DNA of 14,758 bases. Source: Stramenopiles sp. TOSAG23-2. Taxonomy: Eukaryota > Sar. Both the position numbers and the translations under genes were made by a program. Location of the stretch: assembly GCA_900128395.1 (NCBI GenBank), contig LT649239.1, forward strand, positions 64,001-78,758, in the 5' to 3' direction. Positions within the stretch are counted from its first letter, which is position 1. Every line of letters starts with the position of its first letter. Positions 1 to 8,400 of the stretch are shown piece after piece. The notes under the pieces were generated by a model, which did not search any database, was not told where the DNA came from, and saw only the letters and a list, made by a program, of their open reading frames with translations.

Positions 1-10
1 ACAATGGGAA

Positions 11-45
11 AAATCTGAGGAAATCTGAGAAAATCGGTGGAAATG
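11..45. repeat. Degenerate 10-bp tandem repeat at window edge
   Basis: Successive 10-base blocks read AAATCTGAGG (11-20), AAATCTGAGA (21-30) and AAATCGGTGG (31-40), with a partial fourth copy beginning AAATGG (41-46). It may extend to the left of the window. No function is apparent. Confidence 0.6.
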
Positions 46-288
46 GTCTAAAAAAAATTGGAAATATGTACTTTATTCCATATTTCATGTGAAATTATGC
101 GGATATAAATATATTTAACTTTACATTAAGGTTGTTTTGGTTATTGAGTAGTAAAAAAAGACGTGATTAAATAGAAATATTATAACATATGAAAATTTAA
201 TATGAACGTTGGAAAAATAAATATATTAGAGAAAATTTACCCATATTCAAATTCAAATATGCGGATATATATATATATAAATATATAA

Positions 289-478
289 ATGGATATATAC
301 AAAAATGTACAAATCCACTTTCCTAATGTTTTTTTGATGTTTTTTCAGCAGGGATTCTATGGGGACCAGGTCCCCATACTAACCGTTCTTTCTTTTTTCA
401 TTTTGGACCACAGGAAAGTGGTTTTGTACATTTTTCCGATGGATATGATCATTTTTTCCTGTGGTTGGTATCCAAAAT
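289..478. repeat. Fold-back inverted-repeat element, possibly MITE-like
   Basis: Arms at 301-322 and 414-435 are inverted repeats matching at 21 of 22 positions (mismatch at 314/422). Their centre, base 368, is exactly the centre of a perfect inner palindrome with 10-bp arms TATGGGGACC (358-367) and GGTCCCCATA (369-378). The 35-base segments between outer arms and core are equal in length but do not pair, as if the palindrome had decayed there. An 8-bp direct repeat ATGGATAT flanks the arms (289-296 and 439-446), which could be a target-site duplication. A second inverted repeat overlaps: 400-417 pairs with 455-478 over 18 bases, with a 6-base bulge at 465-470. No transposase is nearby. A structured RNA is the alternative. 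Confidence 0.6.
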
Positions 479-647
479 TAAAACGTATCACTATAAGATA
501 ATTAAAGATATTGTTTTTGCATCAAAAAATAAAACGTATTATAATGGAAATATTTTATTTTCCATGCCTGAGGCAGGCTCCTTAATCGAAAATATTAGAT
601 GGAAGGTGCCGGAGTAGTAGTATTATTATTTATTATTTTGTTATAGC

Positions 648-659
648 TACCACGTGGTA
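648..659. promoter_or_regulatory. Perfect 12-bp palindrome with CACGTG (G-box/E-box) core
   Basis: TACCACGTGGTA is a perfect palindrome with CACGTG at 651-656, the classic site for bHLH and bZIP transcription factors. It is about 490 bases past the end of TOP6B and not next to any start codon seen here, so it could serve a gene outside the window or be chance. Confidence 0.25.
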
Positions 660-998
660 CTATTGTTATATTAATAGCAAATCAGTTGCAGTTATTATAA
701 TGCCTTTTTCTTGGATTGTGACTAAGCGATAGCAGGTACACATCATTTGGAGCACAATCTTTTTTATCTTTTTGACTAAAATTTCTTTTAGGTATAACGC
801 TCTTCGTATACTGTAAGCATGATGAAAAGCTTATTTACCCTGGTAGTACGAAGTACACACCAAACTATTTTAATTAAATACTGCACACTACTGGCATATA
901 TAATACTGTATTTTAATTAAATAAAGAAGACGTGGCATAAGAAATTTTATAAAAATTATTTTTATACGAAAGTGTAAATAAAAATTGGGTCAAATTTT

Positions 999-1004
999 TT
1001 TATT
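999..1004 (-). terminator. AATAAA-like polyadenylation signal candidate for TOP6B
   Basis: On the minus strand the hexamer AATAAA reads here, about 140 bases after the TOP6B stop codon. Such hexamers are frequent in AT-rich DNA, and signal use in this lineage is unknown. Confidence 0.25.
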
Positions 1005-1060
1005 TTTCATCACTAAATCACAAATGTGTCTTTTTTTAATGGATTGATAGCACCTTAGTT

Positions 1061-1084
1061 TTTTAATGAGATTAATCATTAAAA
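1061..1084. other. Possible 3'-UTR hairpin downstream of TOP6B
   Basis: TTTTAATGA (1061-1069) and TCATTAAAA (1076-1084) form a perfect 9-bp stem around a 6-base loop, starting about 60 bases past the TOP6B stop. A poly(A)-signal-like AATAAA on the minus strand lies at 999-1004, so the hairpin would be inside the 3' UTR if that signal is used. The composition is so AT-rich that chance is plausible. Confidence 0.3.
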
Positions 1085-1144
1085 TAAAAAACGCACACTT
1101 TTTCTACGTAGTTCTCAGTTAAAATACGAGTCGTTCTTACTTTT

Positions 1145-3991
1145 TTATGTCAAATCAACAACATCATCATCGCTTTCGCTCTCATCACTACTACTACTAC
1201 TACTTTTATCACTGCCACTTTCATCATCATCATCGTCATCAGATGATGATTCCATTATTTTGTTGATTTTTTTTTTAGCATTCAATGCTGCTTTTCTCGA
1301 TGAACCACGGCGTGCAGCAGGTTTTTTTGTTTTAATAATGATAGGTTCATCATCATCATCTTCATCTCCAGAATTTTTCAATACTTCTTCATCTTCTGAA
1401 CGGCGTGATAAATCCTCCTCATCATCATCATCTATTTGCATCATATTTGACTTGTTTTCTTCTTCTTCTTCTTCTTCTTCTTCTTCTTCCTCGCCCTCTA
1501 CAAAAGTAATTCTACTTGGCACAATCGGTTCAGGTAGATTATTTTCCTCATTTGGCATTAAACCACGTAATAGACGAAAAACAACATTTGGTCTATTCAA
1601 TGCATTATGTTGCATATCAAATGCGAAATTAGATGCATCCATAGTATTTATTGGCAATAAGAAACAGTTTACACGATCGTCCTCTAAAATTTTACCTTTT
1701 TGAACAATTTTTGCTAATTCTCCTTCATCAAATTGTTGCACAGATTCTGTTAATTTTTCTTCCAATTTTGTTTGCGTCACTTTGCCTTTTTTCACCATTT
1801 GTAATAATTTTAAAATTTTAGGTTGTAAATTTAATCGATTATCCTCCAGTGTCTTTACATCCGTCGTACTACTACTACCACTACTGCTACCACCATCACC
1901 ACCATTTTCAATGCGATCAAGATGTACATCTCCTTTTTCTTGACGATCAATGATGCCATTTAATACATGCACGATAGATTTACAAACACTTGGTATAAAT
2001 CGTGCCATATTTTTTAATCTTTCTGCTTTTGCACGATTTGATTTTCTAGATTTCAACGTCTGCTTCAACTGGTTACAACATTTTCGTATTGCAGTAGTCA
2101 CCGCATTGTAATACTCTTTATTAGCTGCACTTATAAATTCCTTCCCCGTGCCTTTAAATGGAATTTTTGTGGATACAATACTAACAAATACACCAATCTT
2201 ATCAATATTTTTTTTGATATGATACGAGCTCCAAGTAATATTGTTCTTTGCAACGCGGGTAGCGACGTCACTGTGTCCTTCAAATAACAACGGTATACGA
2301 TTTGCAAAACGATATACATGAATACCTTCTTTTTGTTCTTTTCCACCAATTGATACACCGGCTTCAACAATAAATGGGTGTCCTTCAAATACGCATACAT
2401 TTGTTCTTCCAGTTGCTACATGATCTGGTATATATTCTTTCATAATTCCTAATTTTAAATTGTATTCACCAGCTGGCGACAAACAATTACCAGATGGTTT
2501 ATTAAACTTTGCCTCTTTTAAAATTTTAGTGATATTATGAACTAATTGCGTATCATTGGTTACTTCGCTTACCCTAATTTTCGGATCAAATTTTAATTCT
2601 ACTACAAGTTTTTTTGCCAATGCGGGGCTAATTACTTGAAATTCAGAACTTAGAAATTGCCATAAATATTTTCCTTGTGAAAAATTATGTAACAATTTTT
2701 GTACAATTAATTGATTAACGGACGTTGGGTGATGCTTAATCGTCTTTGCTGGAGGTGGAATGCGCTCTGATCGTCGTTCATACTTCAATGTAAACGGTTT
2801 GCTAGTTTTATCACTATCGAAACTTAGTGTGAAATCAGCAAATGGAGTCACAACTGCTAATGCACTTAGATATTGTTGTATTTTACTTTTTGCCCACATC
2901 CAATTACCTTCTAAGACAACTGTAAATTCCGTGCCGCGCCATTTCTCCGTATTTTCAGTAATTTCTTGCGATATAATTTTAGGTTCATTTTTGTATATAT
3001 TAATATCTAATTTTGTTTGTGAAGTAGTTTCACCAGGTATTGAACCACCATCGATACCATGCGCCGTTCGTATTTCAATCGGTAAACCAGTGCTTTTTTT
3101 CGACCAAATCAATGCCATTTTTGCACCGAGGCCAAATTTACCACGAGTTTGCTTAACACCATAATTACTCCCGGATAAAACACGGCCAAGGAATTCACTA
3201 ACTTTTTTCGTTTCCATACCCATTCCATTATCACGGCAAACAATTTTAAAAAAACCAACACGATTTATACTTTTACGTTTCGTTTTCTTTCCTTTCTTTT
3301 TTCCTCCAGCAACTCCTTTTTTATTATTTGCACCATTCGTAACAACATTTGTTTGAGATTGAGATAATTCAACATCTTGTGACATGGATGGCAATGAATC
3401 CTCCTGAGTTAAATCAATATTATTATCATTTTGCGATTGACTCATTGCAGATGCAATGCTATCTTCACTTTCATTTCGTTTGCGTTTATTAGTCGAACCA
3501 TTGTCGATATCGGAAGATGATGATATTGAGATGATATTTGTATTAATATTATTATTATTATCATTGGCTGCATCCTCTTGAATGGCTTTGTTATATAGCG
3601 ATAAATTTTGTCGTTCTTGCTTTTCGTTACCACGTAAAGCATCGAATGTTTTTTGGCTCAATTCTGTCACTTCAATTTGTATACTTGGCAATACTTGAAT
3701 TGATTCAGCTGCATCTAACGAGTTTTCAACTAATTCACGTATTGTAGTATAAAGTGCTTTCCCAGGATTGTCAAAACCAGCAATATTTTGATTTTCAGCA
3801 AAAAATTCGGCTGGATTTTTTTGTTGCACTTTTTTTGATTTCGATTTCCTTTTAGAGGAAGAAGAAGAGGAGGTGGAGGAGGAGGATCCATCATTTTTTT
3901 TCCGTCTCTTGTTTGAGGAGGAGGAAGAAGAAGAGGATTTCTTACTGCCACTAGATTTACTTTTTTTTTTTGGTGGATATATAGTGGGCAT
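1145..3991 (-). CDS. TOP6B: DNA topoisomerase VI subunit B (TOP6B), 948 aa, with large low-complexity insert and tails
   Basis: This is the ATPase subunit of type IIB topoisomerase VI, which with the Spo11-like A subunit (not in this window) passes one DNA duplex through another in the nucleus; in plants it supports endoreduplication. Seen: a basic, Ser-rich N-terminus (1-58); GHKL motif I RELVENSLDA (85-94; Glu86, Asn90); a 125-130-residue Ser/Asn/Gln-rich insertion (about 112-240); motif II DNGMG (254-258); the G-box GKFGLGA (284-290); the GT motif (353-354). An H2TH-type segment (about 420-510) and transducer follow, with FANRIPLLFEG (562-572) and PFKGTGKEF (611-619), a form I associate with plant-type TOP6B. 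The tail holds 12 consecutive Glu (834-845), Asp-rich stretches, a Lys/Arg patch (887-911, possible nuclear localisation signal) and a terminal DDVVDLT. The protein is longer than plant TOP6B (about 670 residues as I recall), mainly through low-complexity sequence. The start is supported by an in-frame stop at 4031-4033 with no intervening ATG. Stop is TAA. No intron is apparent. Confidence 0.95.
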   Translation of the reverse strand: MPTIYPPKKKSKSSGSKKSSSSSSSSNKRRKKNDGSSSSTSSSSSSKRKSKSKKVQQKNPAEFFAENQNIAGFDNPGKALYTTIRELVENSLDAAESIQVLPSIQIEVTELSQKTFDALRGNEKQERQNLSLYNKAIQEDAANDNNNNINTNIISISSSSDIDNGSTNKRKRNESEDSIASAMSQSQNDNNIDLTQEDSLPSMSQDVELSQSQTNVVTNGANNKKGVAGGKKKGKKTKRKSINRVGFFKIVCRDNGMGMETKKVSEFLGRVLSGSNYGVKQTRGKFGLGAKMALIWSKKSTGLPIEIRTAHGIDGGSIPGETTSQTKLDINIYKNEPKIISQEITENTEKWRGTEFTVVLEGNWMWAKSKIQQYLSALAVVTPFADFTLSFDSDKTSKPFTLKYERRSERIPPPAKTIKHHPTSVNQLIVQKLLHNFSQGKYLWQFLSSEFQVISPALAKKLVVELKFDPKIRVSEVTNDTQLVHNITKILKEAKFNKPSGNCLSPAGEYNLKLGIMKEYIPDHVATGRTNVCVFEGHPFIVEAGVSIGGKEQKEGIHVYRFANRIPLLFEGHSDVATRVAKNNITWSSYHIKKNIDKIGVFVSIVSTKIPFKGTGKEFISAANKEYYNAVTTAIRKCCNQLKQTLKSRKSNRAKAERLKNMARFIPSVCKSIVHVLNGIIDRQEKGDVHLDRIENGGDGGSSSGSSSTTDVKTLEDNRLNLQPKILKLLQMVKKGKVTQTKLEEKLTESVQQFDEGELAKIVQKGKILEDDRVNCFLLPINTMDASNFAFDMQHNALNRPNVVFRLLRGLMPNEENNLPEPIVPSRITFVEGEEEEEEEEEEEENKSNMMQIDDDDEEDLSRRSEDEEVLKNSGDEDDDDEPIIIKTKKPAARRGSSRKAALNAKKKINKIMESSSDDDDDDESGSDKSSSSSSDESESDDDVVDLT
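1457..1489. repeat. Pure (TTC)11 / (GAA)11 microsatellite inside TOP6B
   Basis: Eleven uninterrupted TTC triplets on the plus strand encode eleven of the twelve consecutive Glu residues at 834-845 of TOP6B; the twelfth uses GAG. A pure run of one codon suggests slippage expansion, so the tract is probably length-polymorphic. Confidence 0.9.
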
Positions 3992-4021
3992 TATTATTGA
4001 TAATACTTTTTTGTTGAAAAT

Positions 4022-4050
4022 TATATATATCTATATATATATATATATAT
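4022..4050. repeat. (TA)n microsatellite with one interruption
   Basis: An alternating TA run is broken by a single C at 4031. It lies 31-59 bases upstream of the TOP6B start codon and could contain its TATA-like or 5'-UTR sequence. Confidence 0.85.
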
Positions 4051-4337
4051 GATTTCTGATATTTATACCGTCAAATCCAGAACGGATGATCAAATATGTT
4101 CAATGAGACAATATATGACTAATACATATATATATATATCTTGCTCTGTCGTCTATGTACGTCTATGTTCTTGATGGTGTTTGGATTTGTCTATTATATA
4201 GTACTATATTATATATTTTACGACTTTGAAGACTTTTACCTTTTCATTTATTCAAATTTCAAAAAAAAAAAAAAAAAAAACACAAAAAAAAATCCTCTGA
4301 TCCTCTGGCCCACCACCTTAAAAAAGTTTTAGTTTTG

Positions 4338-4366
4338 TATTAATATTATATAGTATAATATTAATA
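4338..4366. repeat. Perfect 13-bp inverted repeat with 3-base spacer
   Basis: The arms at 4338-4350 and 4354-4366 are exact reverse complements around TAG (4351-4353). Both arms consist only of A and T. They could extrude as a cruciform or form an RNA hairpin, in the shared upstream region of TOP6B and the secreted-protein gene. Confidence 0.8.
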
Positions 4367-4523
4367 TTTGCCTGGTGGTTTGCCCTTCTTCTCTCTGGAT
4401 TTTAATTTGTTGCAACCTTAAACCTGGCAACATACATAAATATAAATGCGCCCCAAAAAATTTTAAATATATATAATAATAAAAAAACTTCAACAAAAGG
4501 TGTGTGCGGTATAGGTATAGATA

Positions 4524-4529
4524 TATAAA
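4524..4529 (+). promoter_or_regulatory. TATAAA element, possible promoter of the secreted-protein gene
   Basis: TATAAA lies about 115 bases before the start codon at 4644, a plausible spacing if the 5' UTR is about 80-90 bases. AT richness makes chance occurrences common. Confidence 0.25.
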
Positions 4530-4643
4530 TTATTGTTGCATGATGTTGTTGTTGGTTGGAGATCGATAGGCATAGAAAAGTTTTAGATAAATGATTATAA
4601 AATATTATTCATATAATCGAATAACATAGAAAAACATACAAAT

Positions 4644-5279
4644 ATGAATAGAATAACCACCTTTTCTGGTTTAAATCGATGGATGGCAATATGTTGTTAT
4701 TGTGTGGTGATAAATATTTTTTCTGTTCTTGGAGAAAATAATATCACATCAACAACAAATAATAATATTGATAATAATAACGCATTAGAAGCTATATCTG
4801 TATGTAATATTATATCACCACATTTACCCCAGTTTTGTGAATGTGTTAATTATATATCCAATCCAACTATGGCACAATTGAACTGTAGTGTTACCTTACC
4901 TTACCACGTTGATACACTTAAAGTTGTAAGCACATTGGCGCCTTGTGCAGATCCTGCATATATTAAAATAAGGGTAGTAGATGGTAAGAAGCATATTGAT
5001 CATACATTTGGCCCTATTACAGCAACTGGAATGAAAGAACTACCAATTCCATATCTATCCATCCATATTCCAGAAGTTGGGGAAGCTGGTGTCACTGCTG
5101 CTGTTGAGCTTGGTGGAAATTTAGAACAATTAGATGTTTCTATTGGAATTGATGCATGTATAAAGGTTCGATCAAAAGAAGAATGTGGAAGTGATTTAAC
5201 CAAAAAATTACCAATATGGATTTTAAAGCATGATTTCAGTTTTTCAAGTTTGTGCGATTCGACAAAAGGTTTTCCATAA
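4644..5279 (+). CDS. Secreted cysteine-rich protein of unknown function, 211 aa
   Basis: I do not recognise the family. The N-terminus looks like a signal peptide: a polar start with Arg3 and Arg12, a hydrophobic core over about 14-29, and a likely cleavage near Gly30. Initiation at Met14 would also leave a signal-like core. A short Asn/Thr-rich linker follows (31-47), then a compact domain with exactly eight cysteines (54, 65, 67, 81, 101, 172, 181, 204), enough for four disulfides. N-X-S/T sequons lie at Asn33 and Asn80. The middle (about 85-170) alternates hydrophobic and polar residues with Gly/Pro turns, suggesting a beta-rich fold. No catalytic motif, GPI-type tail or transmembrane helix is visible, so it is probably extracellular, vacuolar or cell-wall associated. 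It diverges from TOP6B and converges with the kinase-ankyrin gene 193 bases downstream. It is likely real, because it combines a plausible secretory leader, balanced cysteines and a non-repetitive body. Confidence 0.8.
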   Translation: MNRITTFSGLNRWMAICCYCVVINIFSVLGENNITSTTNNNIDNNNALEAISVCNIISPHLPQFCECVNYISNPTMAQLNCSVTLPYHVDTLKVVSTLAPCADPAYIKIRVVDGKKHIDHTFGPITATGMKELPIPYLSIHIPEVGEAGVTAAVELGGNLEQLDVSIGIDACIKVRSKEECGSDLTKKLPIWILKHDFSFSSLCDSTKGFP

Positions 5280-5348
5280 ATAATAACCCGCGGCCATTGT
5301 AGAGGTTTACTAAAAATTTATATATATATATGCTCATGCATATAAAAA

Positions 5349-5383
<35 letters not shown>

Positions 5384-5472
5384 CATCCTCTTTCTTTCTC
5401 TCTTTCTACCTTTCTCTCTTTCTTTCTTCCTTTCTTTCCTCTCTTCCCGCCTTTTCCTTTTTTTTTTACGAA
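5280..5472. repeat. Convergent 3' spacer: (TA)n tract plus approximately 80-base polypyrimidine tract
   Basis: Between the two converging stop codons lie a (TA)n run (5352-5380) and a pyrimidine tract (5386-5467) interrupted only by A5408 and G5449. The tract is purine-rich in the transcript of the giant kinase gene, just after its stop. The spacer must hold both transcript ends, but I see no clear AATAAA on either strand. Confidence 0.8.
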
Positions 5473-8400
5473 CTATGAATCAATCGCTTGTTGCAATAAA
5501 TGTTTAATCTCCTCCGTTTTAGCGGAATTAATTGCATTTGTTACACCATCTTTTGCTAATTGTGTAATTGATTTTGCCATGTCTGGATTTGGCTTACTTA
5601 GTATTAATTCAACTATATCAGCATTGGAATATTTCGCAGCATACCATATTGGTGGCTTATTATTGTCATCAGCCAATAATAAATCCGTCCGTTTATCATT
5701 AATCAACAATCGTTGAATTTCGAAATGACTTTTACTCAAAGACCAATGCAATGCTGTGGAGCCGGCATTATTTGTTGAATTAACTTTCAGTGTCGGGACA
5801 TTTAACAAATACGCTACGACATCGACTTTGTTTGCCCATGATGCCATTATTAAAGGGGTGACACCACTCGCGCCACATTTATTGACATCTTCATTTCCTT
5901 CTTCAATTAAAAGTTTCACATCCTTTACGTTGCCACTTTTGGCTGCTTCGACCAGTGCTGAGGATCCATCAACACTATAGCGAGTTCGGCATTCTTTAAT
6001 TTGATCGAATATCATTTCTTTTCTAAAAATTAATGCTTTGATATTATCTTTTGAAGATTTACCAGATGCATTTTTACCATCCAAATTTTTAATTCTTATA
6101 TCAATGTCCTTCCGATTTGTAAGCATTTCAACAATTTGTAAATTGTTATTTGCGCATGCCCAATGCAATGCAGTATCTCCTTTTTCGTCTTGTAAGTTAA
6201 CATTAATTTCAGGATGTGACAATAACACTCGTACAATTTCAACGTGGCTAACAAATATAGCTTGTATTAGCGGTGTGATTTTATTATTTGGATCGAATTG
6301 ATTTATATCTTCGCCACAACAAATTAATGATTTAACATCTTCTAAATTTAACGCTTCACATGCTTGTACTAACTTATTTGCTCCAGGATATTTATTCTTA
6401 GCAACTTTAAGTTCGTCGATTTTATCTTGTATTGCAAGTTTAACGTCTACATTTGATGCTTTTCCTAACGGTGTGTTGCCATTTTCACCAGCTTTTTCAA
6501 GCGATTTGCCTATAAACGGATGCTGTAACAATAATTCTACTACTTCAAAATGCGAGTTCCAACTGCACATCAGTAATGGACATCGATTTTTATAGCCGCC
6601 TTTGTTTACATCAATACCAGGTACAGTCAACAAATATTTGCACACTTCATAATGACCGCTTGCAGCTGCCCGTGTCAATGGTGTATTATTGTCTTGTGTT
6701 GGGGCAATTTCATTGATATCAGCTCCACATTCAATAATCATTTGTACATCTTCCAATACGCCTGCTTTACATGCTTTTACTAGGACATCTTTATTGCCAT
6801 ACTTGCTATTGATGAGCGCTAATGACTCTTCTGTATCAACAAACATTTCTTGGATCATATTTTTAATTTCCTCCGTCTTTGCTTTAGAAAGTGGTGTATG
6901 CCCAGCTTTTCCCGGTTTTAATAACGATGGCTTAATATCAGGATGGCGTAATAACAATTCCACAATTTCTACATGCCCTTCCCAGGAACACATGAGAAGT
7001 GGGGAACGATTCTGATATCCGCCTTTATTCACATCAATATCTGGATGGTTAATTAATAATCTAGCCACAGCAGTATGGCCAGAAGCAGCAGCTCTAGTAA
7101 GCGGTGTATTATTATCTTGCGACGGCGCTGTTCTATTAATATCTTCCCCACTATCAAGTAAGATCTTAACATCTTCCAAATCACCAGCTTTAGCAGCTTT
7201 TACTAATTCATCCTCACAACCATACTTATTTTTCACTTCATTTAATGTCTCGATAATTCCATCGTTGCCATCAATTTTTGCTTGGATTAAATTCCTGATT
7301 TGAACCGTTTTAGCTTTTGTTGTAGGTGTTTCATTATTTTTATCAGGCAAATGCAAACTACTTTTAATATTTGCCATTGCTAAAAGCATAATAACCACAT
7401 CCATATGCCCATTCAAAGCAGCAATTAACAACGATGTTCTTCCTGTAGCAGCTTGTAGAGCATGAAGTTTAATATTTGATTTGCTAAGGAGAAGGCGACA
7501 GATTTCTGTGTTGCCTACAGACGCAGCGGCTGTCAATGGTGTATGTCCATCATACCATGTATCTGCAACAGCGTTAATATCAGCCCCACCCTCGATTAAG
7601 ACTTGAACATGTGCTAAATTTCCTGCTTTGCATGCTTGAACTAATTCATCTTTATTCCTATATTTAAGTTTAACCTCACTTAAAGTTTCAAATGGAGTCT
7701 CGATTCGTTTTTGTATCATAGCTTTAATTGCATCTGTTTTAGCTTTTGATAGTGGTGTATTGCCTTGTGTTCCTGCTTTTTTTAAACTAGGTTCAATCTT
7801 TCTTTGAGCTAGAAGTAGCTCAACCACTTTTGGGTGCCCATTCCATGAACACATAAGGAGTGGCGACCTATTATTATATCCACCTTTGTTTATATCAATG
7901 CCAGGCAGGGTGAGTAAATAACGACATATTTCAACATATCCACTTGCTGCTGCACGTGATAATGCAGTATTATTATCTTCACTAGGAACTTTACCATTGA
8001 TATTCGCACCATCTCTTACTGCAGCTTTTACTTTGTCTATCTTATTATGCTTGCATGCTTGCACCAGGTCGTTCGTGCACTCTTGTTGTGATCTCGCATT
8101 ATTTGGGGTGCCATCGATCTTATTTTGAATTAGCTTTTTTATTTCTGTTGTTTTTGCCTTGTTGAGTGGTGTATGTCCACTTGTTCCAGCTTTTTTTAGC
8201 GATGGTCCAATATTTGTATGTGCTAGGAGCATTTTAACAATTTCAGTTGCACCTACCCACGAAGCCATCAATAATGGGGAGCGATTGTTGTACCCCCCTT
8301 TATTCACATCAATATCCGGATGATTGATCAAGAATCGACAAACTTCAATATGATTACTTGCAGCAGCACGAGACAATGCAGTATTGCTATCAACACCAGA

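Larger units (their letters stand above)
1..1144. other. Intergenic region without a convincing gene
   Basis: This AT-rich stretch lies downstream of the TOP6B stop. Open frames here are short and low in complexity; the longest (70 codons, 289-501 plus) is built from the fold-back element and is not credible. Visible content: the edge tandem repeat, a direct repeat of ATGCGGATAT at 97-106 and 259-268, a TA-rich stretch (263-299), the fold-back element, a repeated TAAAACGTAT (479-488 and 530-539), a small inverted repeat ATGGAAA/TTTCCAT (544-550/559-565), a CACGTG palindrome, two copies of TTTTAATTAAAT near 870 and 912, and a hairpin near 1061. I see no tRNA or rRNA. Confidence 0.6.
3992..4643. 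other. Divergent intergenic region between TOP6B and the secreted-protein gene
   Basis: This stretch of 652 bases separates two divergent start codons, so it should hold both promoters. It contains (TA)n tracts at 4022-4050 and 4126-4139, an A20 run at 4261-4280, a perfect AT palindrome (4338-4366), and a TATAAA at 4524-4529. The small open frame at 4141-4332 is mostly poly-Lys from the A20 run and is not credible. I see no RNA gene. Confidence 0.65.

Noticed and set aside
289-501. 70-codon open frame on the plus strand
   Set aside because: It is formed almost entirely by the inverted-repeat element, has no domain-like composition, and has no support as a gene.
1260-1703. 147-codon plus-strand frame rich in serine
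   Set aside because: It is the antisense of the acidic GAA/GAT-rich tail of TOP6B; the poly-Ser arises from reading those triplets on the other strand.
1145-3991. Possibility that this is DNA gyrase B, Hsp90 or MutL rather than TOP6B
   Set aside because: All share the GHKL fold, but the FANRIPLLFEG and PFKGTGKEF segments and overall order fit TOP6B, and no toprim domain or Hsp90 or MutL signature is present.
4141-4332. 63-codon frame between TOP6B and the secreted-protein gene
   Set aside because: Much of it is AT-rich noise and a Lys run from the A20 tract; no motif is present.
5330-5716. 128-codon plus-strand frame with an Ile/Tyr run
   Set aside because: It translates the (TA)n and pyrimidine tracts and then runs antisense into the giant gene.
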